Shown here piece by piece: positions 23,480 to 34,717 of a stretch of 64,000 nt of DNA. The stretch is from assembly GCF_009730915.1 (NCBI RefSeq), contig NC_052474.1:8157501-8221500 (forward strand). Reading direction: 5' to 3'. Positions within the stretch are counted from its first letter, which is position 1. Every line of letters starts with the position of its first letter. The notes under the pieces are model-generated. The model was not told the DNA's origin, did not search any database, and saw only the letters and a program-made list of their open reading frames with translations. The translations under genes and the position numbers were made by a program. The stretch is from Dioscorea cayenensis subsp. rotundata. Taxonomy: Eukaryota > Streptophyta > Magnoliopsida > Dioscoreales > Dioscoreaceae.

Positions 23480-26400
23480 ATGCTTTGTAGGAATAGCTTC
23501 ATTGAAATGGCTTTTTGTTAGTTTGTGTGAATGACTATGTTTTCGTGATGGAAATTGTCCACTTTGTTTATTTCTCCAATTTGTGATATATTTAGTTTTG
23601 TGGTTTGTTGTTGATTTATTCTCACCTTTGTTGATTATGCATTTATGTGTTGTTCATTTAATTCTTACCCTTGTTGTGGATGTATTTATTTTTGTTTTAG
23701 TATTTTTTTTTACAGTAATTGCTCATAAGTGGTTTAATATTTCTTCTTTATTGCTTTAATGTACTCCTCGAATGTGTTGGGAATCACCCCTCCCATTTGT
23801 GGCTTAAGAGCAACGTGGGCTACGGGGTAATGAGGCTTTTGAGCCCTAAACCATGTCCCCAAACCGATCGGCCACCGAATGGATTGCGGTGATTCCCAAT
23901 ATATTCAACATATACTTGACGGAAAAAATAATGTAGTCCATTTGATTTTTATATATTTTTTTCATATGAAGATGGCATTTAATTTATTTTTTTATAATTG
24001 CCTAATGTGTAATTGGAGTGTTTTTTTATAATTGTAGATTTATGCATAGCCTTTGTTGATTATTCATTTATGTAGTCCTTGATGCTTTCTTGAAATGGTT
24101 TTTTGTTAGTTTGTGTGGATGACTATGTTTTCATGATGGAAATTGTCCACTTTGTTTGTTTCTCTAATTTGTGATATAATTAGTTTTGTGGTTTGTTGTT
24201 GATTTATTCTCACCTTTGTTGATTATGCATTTATGTGTTGTTCATTTAATTCTTACCCTTGTTGTGGATGTATTTATTTTTTTGTTTTTAGTATTTTTAC
24301 GATGAATTGCTCATAAGTGGTTTAATATTTCTTCTTTATTGCTTTAATGTACTCCTCGAATGTGTTGGGAATCACCCCTCCCATTTGTGGCTTAAGAGCA
24401 ACGTGGGACTACGGGGTAATGAGGCTTTTTGAGCCCCTAAACCCCTGTCCCCAAACCGATCGGCCACCGAATGGATTGCGGTGATTCCCAATATATTCAA
24501 CATATACTTGGCGGAAAAAATAATGTAGTCCATTTGATTTTTTTATATATTTTTTTCATATGAAGATGGCATTTAATTTATTTTTTTATAATTGCCTAAT
24601 GTGTAATTGGAGTGTTTTTTTATAATTGTAGATTTATGCATAGCCTTTGTTGATTATTCATTTATGTAGTCCTTGATGCTTTCTTGAAATGGCTTTTTGT
24701 TAGTTTGTGTGGATGACTATGTTTTCGTGATGGAAATTGTCCACTTTGTTTGTTTCTCTAATTTGTGATATAATTAGTTTTTGTGGTTTTGTTGTTGATT
24801 TATTCTCACCTTTGTTGATTATGCATTTATGTGTTGTTCATTTTAATTCTTACCCTTGTTGTGGATGTATTTATTTTTTTGTTTTAGTATTTTTTTACGA
24901 TAATTGCTCATAAGTGGTTTAATATTTCTTCTTTATTGCTTTAATGTACTCCTCGAATGTGTTGGGAATCACCCCTCCCATTTGTGGCTTAAGAGCAACG
25001 TGAGCTACGGGGTAATGAGGCTTTTTGAGCCCCTAAACCCCGTCCCCAAACCGATCGGCCACCGAATGGATTGCGGTGATTCCCAATATATTCAACATAT
25101 ACTTGGCGGAAAAAATAATGTAGTCCATTTGATTTTTTTATATATTTTTTTCATATGAAGATGGCATTTAATTTATTTTTTTATAATTGCCTAATGTGTA
25201 ATTGGAGTGTTTTTTTATAATTGTAGATTTATGCATAGCCTTTGTTGATTATTCATTTATGTAGTCCTTGATGCTTTCTTGAAATGGCTTTTTTTGTTAG
25301 TTTGTGTGGATGACTATGTTTTTCGTGATGGAAATTGTCCACTTTGTTTGTTTCTCCAATTTGTGATATAATTAGTTTTTGTGGTTTTGTTGTTGATTTA
25401 TTCTCACCTTTGTTGATTATGCATTTATGTGTTGTTCATTTAATTCTTACCCTTGTTGTGGATGTATTTATTTTTTGTTTTTAGTATTTTTTTACGATGA
25501 ATTGCTCATAAGTGGTTTAATATTTCTTCTTTATTGCTTTTAATGTACTCCTCGAGATGTGTTGGGAATCACCCCTCCCATTTGTGGCTTAAGAGCAACG
25601 TGGGACTACGGGGTAATGAGGCTTTTGAGCCCCTAAACCCACATCCCCCAAACCGATCGGCCACCGAATGGATTGCGGTGATTCCCAATATATTCAACAT
25701 ATACTTGGCGGAAAAAATAATGTAGTCCATTTGATTTTTTTTTTTTATATATTTTTCATATGAAGATGGCATTTAATTTATTTTTATAATTGCCTAATGT
25801 GTAATTGGAGTGTTTTTATAATTGTAGATTTATGCATAGCCTTTGTTGATTATTCATTTATGTAGTCCTTGATGCTTTCTTGAAATGGCTTTTTGTTAGT
25901 TTGTGTGGATGACTATGTTTTCGTGATGGAAATTGTCCACTTTGTTTGTTTCTCTAATTTGTGATATAATTAGTTTTGTGGTTTGTTGTTGATTTATTCT
26001 CACCTTTGTTGATTATGCATTTATGTGTTGTTCATTTAATTCTTACCCTTGTTGTGGATGTATTTATTTTTGTTTTAGTATTTTTTTTCGATGAATTGCT
26101 CATAAGTGGTTTAATATTTCTTCTTTATTGGTTTAATGTACTCCTCGAATGTGTTGGGAATCACCCCTCCCATTTGTGGCTTAAGAGCAACGTGGGACTC
26201 ACGGGGTAATGAGGCTTTTGAGCCCCTAAACCACGTCCCCCAAACCCGATCGGCCACCGAATGGATTGCGGTGATTCCCAATATATTCAACATATACTTG
26301 GCGGAAAAAATAATGTAGTCCATTTGATTTTTTTTTTTATATATTTTTCATATGAAGATGGCATTTAATTTATTTTTATAATTGCCTAATGTGTAATTGG

Positions 26401-28160
26401 AGTGTTTTTATAATTGTAGATTTATGCATAGCCTTTGTTGATTATTCATTTATGTAGTCCTTGATGCTTTCTTGAAATGGCTTTTTGTTAGTTTGTGTGG
26501 ATGACTATGTTTTCGTGATGGAAATTGTCCACTTTGTTTGTTTCTCTAATTTGTGATATAATTAGTTTTGTGGTTTGTTGTTGATTTATTCTCACCTTTG
26601 TTGATTATGCATTTATGTGTTGTTCATTTAATTCTTACCCTTGTTGTGGATGTATTTATTTTTGTTTTAGTATTTTTTTTACAGTAATTGCTCATAAGTG
26701 GTTTAATATTTCTTCTTTATTGCTTTAATGTACTCCTCGAATGTGTTGGGAATCACCCCCTCCCATTTGTGGCTTAAGAGCAACGTGGGCTACGGGGTAA
26801 TGAGGCTTTTGAGCCCTAAACCCTGTCCCCAAACCGATCGGCCACCGAATGGATTGCGGTGATTCCCAATATATTCAACATATACTTGGCGGAAAAAATA
26901 ATGTAGTCCATTTGATTTTTTTTTTTATATATTTTTCATATGAAGATGGCATTTAATTTATTTTTATAATTGCCTAATGTGTAATTGGAGTGTTTTTATA
27001 ATTGTAGATTTATGCATAGCCTTTGTTGATTATTCATTTATGTAGTCCTTGATGCTTTCTTGAAATGGCTTTTTGTTAGTTTGTGTGGATGACTATGTTT
27101 TCGTGATGGAAATTGTCCACTTTGTTTGTTTCTCCAATTTGTGATATAATTAGTTTTGTGGTTTGTTGTTGATTTATTCTCACCTTTGTTGATTATGCAT
27201 TTATGTGTTGTTCATTTAATTCTTACCCTTGTTGTGGATGTATTTATTTTTGTTTTAGTATTTTTTTTACAGTAATTGCTCATAAGTGGTTTAATATTTC
27301 TTCTTTATTGCTTTAATGTACTCCTCGAATGTGTTGGGAATCACCCCCTCCCATTTGTGGCTTAAGAGCAACGTGGGACTCACGGGGTAATGAGGCTTTT
27401 TGAGCCCCTAAACCATGTCCCCAAACCGATCGGCCACCGAATGGATTGCGGTGATTCCCAATATATTCAACATATACTTGACGGAAAAAATAATGTAGTC
27501 CATTTGATTTTTTTTTTTTTTTTTTCATATGAAGATGGCATTTAATTTATTTTTTTATAATTGCCTAATGTGTAATTGGAGTGTTTTTTTATAATTGTAG
27601 ATTTATGCATAGCCTTTGTTGATTATTCATTTATGTAGTCCTTGATGCTTTCTTGAAATGGCTTTTTTTGTTAGTTTGTGTGGATGACTATGTTTTTCGT
27701 GATGGAAATTGTCCACTTTGTTTGTTTCTCTAATTTGTGATATAATTAGTTTTGTGGTTTGTTGTTGATTTATTCTCACCTTTGTTGATTATGCATTTAT
27801 GTGTTGTTCATTTAATTCTTACCCTTGTTGTGGATGTATTTATTTTTGTTTTAGTATTTTTTTTACAGTAATTGCTCATAAGTTGTTTAATATTTCTTCT
27901 TTATTGCTTTAATGTACTCCTCGAATGTGTTGGGAATCACCCCCTCCCATTTGTGGCTTAAGAGCAACGTGGGCTACGGGGTAATGAGCGCTTTTGAGCC
28001 CTAAACCCTGTCCCCAAACCGATCGGCCACCGAATGGATTGCGGTGATTCCCAATATATTCAACATATACTTGGTGGAAAAATAATGTAGTCCATTTGAT
28101 TTTATTATTATTTTTTTATCTTTTTCATATGAAGATGACACTTAATTTATTTTTTTAATT
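23480..28160 (+). repeat. Tandem array, about eight copies of a 586-600 bp unit, inside the MULE
   Basis: The marker 'actcctcgaatgtgttggga' begins near 23763, 24353, 24949, 25549 (with one inserted base), 26141, 26733, 27319 and 27917, so spacing is 586-600 bp. Each unit is AT-rich except for a G/C-rich island of about 125 bp. The island's edges are a 12-bp inverted repeat, TTGGGAATCACC and GGTGATTCCCAA, about 99 bp apart (23777-23788 and 23888-23899 in unit 1). Copies are very similar, differing mostly by homopolymer length and a few indels. Open frames crossing the array are by-products of the repeats. Confidence 0.95.
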
Positions 28161-28293
28161 CTAGTTATAGTTTAATTTTTGGATAATGTGTTTGTTTTTG
28201 GGTTCCTTCTTGTTGAATGGATGATGTAAACCACTTATTGGTAAGGATTTTCTAATTAGGATGATAGACCCTAGCATTTAGATTAAAGCTTAT

Positions 28294-31010
28294 ATGATGT
28301 CATGCAGAGGGCAAGAACTTAAGCCCTCTTTCTTGGATTCAATTTCAGTACCAAATGCAGACTTATTCACAATTCGTATGCACCACAAGGTCAATGTGGT
28401 AGACAAGCTAGCAGGTTATGTAGATTTTGTGTGTGCAGACCAAATATCAAGGATTGAACTATTGAGTATGGCTAAGGAGTTTGAAATAGATGTGGATAGG
28501 TGCACCATATGGTGGTTGGATGCTAGTAGTCAACATGGGTTCTATAGAGAGGTTATAACAAACTTAGATGCACTTAGAATGGCCATGGCTGTAGATTCCA
28601 ATAGAGAGGTTTGTGTATGCATAGATGTAAAGGATAAAGGATGGATTCCTAGTGGGAGTTTGAATGCTATTAGTGTTAATGAAGATGATGATGCTGAAGA
28701 GGAAGAAGATGACCCTGAGGAATAAGACTTAGAGCAGAATTTGATAGATGATAAAGTTAGAGGATCAAATGTTGATGAAGAAATTGACTTACATGACTCA
28801 GATTACAATTTTGATGATGAAAGTGATGAAAAAGCTATAAAAAATAGAACAACCCCTGCAACCATACCAAATGCAGATGCATAACAACTAGGATTAGGTA
28901 AGGATACTGATCAGCCTGACTGTGCAGGTTTTAATGAGCTACACTCATGCTCATCAACAGATTCAGAGGGAATGCTTCCTGCCAGGCCAAAATATGCAGA
29001 ATTCAATGAAGCCATTGACATGAGGAATCCACATTTTAAAATTGGGATGAAGTTTAGAGATTTTAAACCGTTCAAGGAGGCAGTAAAAAATTATGAAGTT
29101 AAGAGCAGGTATGTAATGAATTTCAGACCAAACACTAAGACTAGATGCAAGGCTTACTGTAGCAAAAGTTGTCCTTTCTACTTGTGGGTATCTCCAATGG
29201 TAAGAGATGGAGCTACTGTACAGATAAAGTCAAGTGTGCTAAAGCATGAGTGTGGAAAAGAACACAAAAATAGACATGCAAGTGCTAAGTGGATAGCTAA
29301 GACATATATGGAGCAATTTAGGGCAGATCCATCATGGAAGTTGGCAGGGATAATACAAGCTGTGAAAACTAATCAGCAGGTTGAAATAACCAGATTGACA
29401 GCATATAGGGCAAAAAACATCACCTTAAGGTACTTGGTTTAGGGTTAGTTAGCATTATCACTCATTACTGTTAGTTACTTCTACATTGCTTTAATTTTTT
29501 CTTGCATATGTTTTATTTTGTAAATTAGGGAGATAGATGGTGATGAGGAAACACAGATGACCAAGCTATATGATTACAGGCTAGAGCTTCTTAAGACACA
29601 ACCAGGGTCAACAATTAAATTTAGGGGTAATCAGGGGGTTTTTAAGGCAATGTATGTCTGCTTGGCACCTTTTAGAAATGGGTTTTTGGCAGGATGTAGG
29701 AGGATTATCTATGTAGATGGTTGCTTCCTCAAAGGGTTATATGGGGGAAAGTTGTTGACTGCAATAGGTATAGATGCTAATAATTCAATTTATCCTGTTG
29801 TATGGTCTGTGGTTGATAGGGAAAATAGAGAGAATTGGGTTTGGTTCTTGCAGCTGTTAGCAGAGGACCTAATGATCACAGATACCCACAATTAGGTCTT
29901 TTATGAGTGATAGACAGAAGGTGTGTATACATGCTTAAATGTTTACTTTTGTTATGTATATTTGCTAATATATGTGAACAGTACACCATTAACAATTATT
30001 TGTTTCACTGTCTGTTTCATTCTTGTTTTTATTTTTAATTTTGTTGTGTGTTGTGTTGATGGTGTGCCCATAATAGGGATTAATTAATGCTATAGATGAA
30101 TTATTTCCTAACACTGAGCATAGGTTTTGTGTGCGACACATCCACACCAATTTTAGAAAACACTTTAGGGGAAATGCACTCAAGGACCAACTGTGGAGTT
30201 GTGCTACGACAACATATCCAGCTGCATTTGATAGAGCCATGAATATATTACAAGGACTATCCCAGGGGCATATGACTACATGAAAAAAATAGATCCTAAG
30301 CATTGGAGTAGGGCGCATTTCCAAGATAAGTTTAAATGTGACATCTTATTGAATAACCTTTGTGAGTGTTTTAATGGGCATATTCTTGAAGCAAGGACAA
30401 AGGGGGTAGTTACATTGAATGAGATGATTAGAACCCAACTAATGAGTAGAATACAAAGGAGGAGAGATGCCATGAAAAATTGCACAACCACCCATTGTCC
30501 CAAGATTTTAAAAAAATTAGAGCAGCATAAAGAATTAAGCAGTTCTTATAAAACAACTTGGGTCAGGGGGAGCTAAATATCAAGTATCAGGAAATGATGG
30601 ACAATTTGTTGTTGACATGGTTGAAAAAAGTTGTTCGTGTAGGGTTTGGCAATTGACAGGTGTGCCGTGCAGTCATGCAGTAACAGTAATTTATAACAAC
30701 AAAGAGAAACCTGAAAAGTATCTTCATGAATGCTACACTGTGAGTATATATTTAGATACCTATGGGCGCACCTTAAACCCCACACATAGCAGGGACTCCT
30801 GGCCTAAAAGTGATCAGCAGCCCATGATACCACCACTGCCAGTGAACAAAAAAAGAGGAAGAAAAACATTGTTGAGGAGGAGAGAAATAGATGAAGAAAG
30901 CATTGGGTTTAGAAGTGGGAAGGTGACCAAGAAGGGGGTGAAAATGAAATGTGGCTTGTGTGGAGCAGTAGGGCATAACAGAAGATACCATGGCAAAGGG
31001 GTAAGTTTGT
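28294..31010 (+). pseudogene. MURA-type MULE transposase, interrupted by stops and frameshifts
   Basis: Order of blocks: an N-terminal region with an acidic tail EEEEDDPEE (28294-28720), the MuDR N-terminal domain (28972-29432; FKIGMKFRDFKPFKEAVKNY, then CKAYCSKSCPFYLW), and the DDE transposase core (29529-30560). Phrases in the core are YVDGCFLKGLYGGKLLTAI (first Asp), SDRQK (second Asp, 29905-29920) and NLCECFNGHILEA (Glu). Then come a SWIM finger CSCRVWQLTGVPCSHAV (30635-30685) and a zinc knuckle CGLCGAVGHNRRYH (30952-30995) in which the last Cys is His. Introns at about 29433-29528 and 29920-30076 look real. In-frame stops at 28723 and 28882 and frameshifts near 29893, 30270 and 30573 break the protein, so it is probably inactive. 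Confidence 0.88.
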
Positions 31011-31019
31011 TACTTTAAA

Positions 31020-32320
31020 TTTAATTATTCCTGAATAACTATAAGTTTGTTAGTTTAAATTTTAATGCAGAAGTTCACAAACTTATTTATTGTTATGGCA
31101 TGGTAATTAGGCCAATGCAAGATCAGTTGAGCCACAACAAAGCCAACAAGGTGGTGATTTGCATGTTGAAATACACTACCAAAGGGGTGAACAGGTATTG
31201 TGCTGAGATATGAGATTATGGAAATATATTATATTGATTAAATTCTATTAGACATTGTGTTCTTTTTTTTAACAGGGTAACCAAAATTATTTCAATTCAA
31301 ATGTCAGTGACCAAAGACAGATGCAGGGTGAACAGGTATTGTACTGAGATATGATATTATGGAAATATATTACATTGATTAAATTCTATTAGACATTGCG
31401 TTCTTCCTTTTTTTAACAGGGAAACCAAAATTATTTCAATTCAAATGTCAGTGACCAAAAGATGATGTGAGGGTGATACATCGAGTACTTTCCCCAAAGA
31501 CAAAGAAAGGCAAACGAATACTAATGCACTGGTTGACATCCAAGTGCAACAAAACCTAGAGGTATGGTGGTTGTTTAACTAATAAAATAAAACTTTATCT
31601 TAACTTTATGTGTTTATGATCATTGCCATAACATTAGACCTTGGAAATTATTTTTTTTAAATCTATGTGGTGCACTAATTAAATTATAGGGAATTGAGGA
31701 ACAAGGGCAACCAAATTGTGGTGCATATGTTAACATCACAAGCAATACATTCATACAGGTATTTGTGCTTACCCTAAAGAAGAATCACGGTGCACAAGTC
31801 CAAACAATGTCATCTCAGCCCATTACACATTCAAATCAATTAACAATTTCTTTTTGGTTGCTTTTCTCACTGTACATGGTATTCAAGAATGAGGAAAGTC
31901 AGTTGGTGATGTGTCTTCTACAATCAGAGAGCAAACAATACAACAGGTAAAATTATTCCCTATATGGATAATTAGAAGAAGGGCCAGCCATACACTTCCT
32001 TCAATTATTTTCCAAATAATGTAGGTATTTCACACACCTGATGAGACTCTTTCTACTGGATGTGAGACTATGGTGAAGAGGAATAAACTCGGCATTAGAA
32101 GAGGGGCCACTTACACCACCAAACAAGGAGCTGAAAAAAGCTCAGCTTGGAGGCAGCCTGTACTGAAAACTGCAGGACAAGGTAAAAAACCTGATGAGAA
32201 GCTCAAGGAGGGAAATGCTACCAAAAAAAGAAAAGCTTGGCTTCCACCAGGTGTTGGGGCTTCACCAACTAGTGGTGGCACACAAGGAAGACAAAACGAA
32301 AGACATTGAAGCTTCCACTA
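31020..32320 (+). other. 3' exon-like region of the MULE gene
   Basis: Several short open stretches are separated by AT-rich, intron-like gaps with TTTTAACAG-type acceptors. A basic, Lys-rich terminal segment (32070-32309, ending ...GGTQGRQNERH and a stop) resembles the low-complexity tails of MURA proteins. No domain is recognisable, so exon borders are not given. Confidence 0.4.
31188..31462 (+). repeat. About 140-bp tandem duplication including an intron
   Basis: 'ggtgaacaggtattgt' starts at 31186 and again at 31327. Each copy holds a donor-like GTATTG, an AT-rich intron, an acceptor-like 'ttttaacag' and an exon-like stretch beginning 'accaaaattatttcaattca'. It lies in the 3' part of the MULE gene, downstream of the zinc knuckle. 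Confidence 0.85.
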
Positions 32321-33144
32321 TTTTTGTTGTTTATAGTTTTGTTGAGGGAGTCTTATTTAGTGTTCATTTTGTGTGTATTGCACAGGTAGACATGTATTGA
32401 ATGTGTTACTCTCTCATTTTTGTATGTAAATGTCTACTGTTCTGGATGTAACTCAATTTTTTGTTGTTTACAATACTGTATTATATGTACTCAATTTTTT
32501 GTCTTAAATGGAAGGAAATTTTTTGTAGTTAAGTTTTTTTTTTTTACACTTTGATTTCTCTCCAGGTTGTATTGTATTGCTTTGTTCACAAATAGATGTA
32601 GGTCATCTAATGACCACAACTCATTCAACTCATTCCCTTCTTATCTTTTCTTCTATAAATGCAATAAAAGAAAGATAGAATGTTCAGAGTCAATTCTCTA
32701 TATTAACCTTTGTTTCTACCAAATTAATTTTTTCATGTAAATATATTTTTTACCTAATTTTGTATTACATACTTTAATAGTAGGAATTCTGAATGGATTA
32801 AATAATAGCATTAGAGATATGAATGGATCAAAGATCAACATTTCGGATAAGAAAATCATTGATTTACGGATAATCACTTGAAAATCAAAGGCAAATACAA
32901 GTCAGAAAAATTTCATCAAAAAATTCACAATTTGTCAAACTTGTAAGTGAGATAAAATTAGGGCAACACTAGCTGATGTGCTCCCATAGCTTCTCCAGCC
33001 TCGAGACCTTCTCCACATTAGGGTAATGCTGAGGAGGAAGAAGTCACTGATCCATATATGTTGGCGTGCTCCCATAGCATTATTGGCCTCAAGAGCTTCT
33101 CCGCATTCGGGTAACGTTGAGGAAGAAGAAGACGTATAAGAATC
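32320..33144. other. MULE 3' non-coding region with an 89-bp duplication
   Basis: AT-rich, no gene. 'gtgctcccatag' plus about 50 further matching bases occurs at 32978-33040 and again at 33067-33130, just inside the right TIR. Confidence 0.7.
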
Positions 33145-33378
33145 CAACTATGCTGACATGGCATCACTTAATCTATGTGGCAAGGTTGGCTGAGTTGGAC
33201 TCTATACATAAGATGATGAGGTGTCCATTATTGGCTGATTATGTTTTTCCAGCAGCCACGTTAGATAGTTGAATCGCGTTACTCACGAGTAACATGCCGA
33301 AGAAACAAAATTAAAGATGAGTATCCTTTTTGATGCAAATTGAAGTTAGGTTACCGAAATGAAACAAATGCAAAGTTG
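33145..33378 (-). repeat. Right terminal inverted repeat of the MULE, cut by the gap
   Basis: It is the reverse complement of the left TIR, from 'gcatcacttaatctatgtgg' to 'caaatgcaaagttg', where the N run starts. About 15-20 terminal bases would be missing. Confidence 0.9.
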
Positions 33379-34378
33379 NNNNNNNNNNNNNNNNNNNNNN
33401 NNNNNNNNNNNNNNNNNNNNNNNNNNNNNNNNNNNNNNNNNNNNNNNNNNNNNNNNNNNNNNNNNNNNNNNNNNNNNNNNNNNNNNNNNNNNNNNNNNNN
33501 NNNNNNNNNNNNNNNNNNNNNNNNNNNNNNNNNNNNNNNNNNNNNNNNNNNNNNNNNNNNNNNNNNNNNNNNNNNNNNNNNNNNNNNNNNNNNNNNNNNN
33601 NNNNNNNNNNNNNNNNNNNNNNNNNNNNNNNNNNNNNNNNNNNNNNNNNNNNNNNNNNNNNNNNNNNNNNNNNNNNNNNNNNNNNNNNNNNNNNNNNNNN
33701 NNNNNNNNNNNNNNNNNNNNNNNNNNNNNNNNNNNNNNNNNNNNNNNNNNNNNNNNNNNNNNNNNNNNNNNNNNNNNNNNNNNNNNNNNNNNNNNNNNNN
33801 NNNNNNNNNNNNNNNNNNNNNNNNNNNNNNNNNNNNNNNNNNNNNNNNNNNNNNNNNNNNNNNNNNNNNNNNNNNNNNNNNNNNNNNNNNNNNNNNNNNN
33901 NNNNNNNNNNNNNNNNNNNNNNNNNNNNNNNNNNNNNNNNNNNNNNNNNNNNNNNNNNNNNNNNNNNNNNNNNNNNNNNNNNNNNNNNNNNNNNNNNNNN
34001 NNNNNNNNNNNNNNNNNNNNNNNNNNNNNNNNNNNNNNNNNNNNNNNNNNNNNNNNNNNNNNNNNNNNNNNNNNNNNNNNNNNNNNNNNNNNNNNNNNNN
34101 NNNNNNNNNNNNNNNNNNNNNNNNNNNNNNNNNNNNNNNNNNNNNNNNNNNNNNNNNNNNNNNNNNNNNNNNNNNNNNNNNNNNNNNNNNNNNNNNNNNN
34201 NNNNNNNNNNNNNNNNNNNNNNNNNNNNNNNNNNNNNNNNNNNNNNNNNNNNNNNNNNNNNNNNNNNNNNNNNNNNNNNNNNNNNNNNNNNNNNNNNNNN
34301 NNNNNNNNNNNNNNNNNNNNNNNNNNNNNNNNNNNNNNNNNNNNNNNNNNNNNNNNNNNNNNNNNNNNNNNNNNNNNN
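33379..34378. other. Assembly gap, exactly 1000 N
   Basis: A round 1000-N spacer. It hides the right terminus of the MULE, its target duplication, and the first few bases of the 5' LTR of the adjacent copia element. True length is unknown. Confidence 1.
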
Positions 34379-34673
34379 GAAAACTATTCAAGATCAGATT
34401 TATGTACAGAGAATCATCTGGTTTTCGGGAACTGCTACATGTTTTTCGAGGGAATTATGTTGGCTGATTTCATGAATCAAACAACCATGAGTTGTGCCTG
34501 ATTTTTACAGGGTTAGATTGATCAGCTATATATATTATATAGATGTGACATCTTTTAATAAAGCTGTAAAGTTATTTCTTCACTTGTGTGTGTCTATAAA
34601 AGAATGTATATTTCCTTCTTCTATGTATACAATTGAAAAATAAAATTATCTTTTCTTCTCCTAAAGAATTTCA
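34379..34673 (+). repeat. 5' LTR of copia element 1
   Basis: It matches 39233-39527 from 'gaaaa.tattcaagatca' to 'aaagaatttca'. It includes a TATA-like 'tatatatattatatag' and the likely transcript region 'tgtgtctataaaagaatg'. Confidence 0.93.
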
Positions 34674-34676
34674 GTA

Positions 34677-34690
34677 TGGTATCAGAGCGG
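34677..34690 (+). other. Primer-binding site, initiator tRNA-Met
   Basis: TGGTATCAGAGC three bases after the LTR is the complement of the 3' end of plant initiator tRNA-Met, the usual copia primer. Confidence 0.9.
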
Positions 34691-34717
34691 GATTCTTAAA
34701 TCCTAGATCTATTCACT

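Larger units (their letters stand above)
22239..33378 (+). mobile_element. Large Mutator-like element (MULE), right end lost in the gap
   Basis: Left terminal inverted repeat about 22239-22495 and right TIR about 33145-33378 match over at least 230 bp when one is reverse-complemented. For example, 'tttgcatttgtttcatttcg' is on the left and its complement on the right, and 'cacctcatcatcttatgtat' lies in both arms. The extreme right end and its target duplication fall in the N gap. Inside are a leader region (22500-22976), a tandem array of about 592-bp units (23480-28160), a decayed MURA transposase (28294-31010) and a 3' part with duplicated segments. Span is at least 11.1 kb, long for a MULE because of the array. 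Long TIRs plus MULE and SWIM domains define the superfamily. Confidence 0.92.

Noticed and set aside
24904-27528. Open frames of 60-84 codons repeated through the array
   Set aside because: They recur only because the unit repeats, are broken differently in each copy by indels, and match nothing I know.
23480-28160. Regularly spaced repeats considered as a CRISPR-like array
   Set aside because: Units are about 592 bp and contiguous without unique spacers, in a plant nuclear context.
33340-34501. Long open frames of 346-380 codons across the N run on both strands
   Set aside because: They consist almost wholly of undetermined bases; only a few codons at each end are real sequence.
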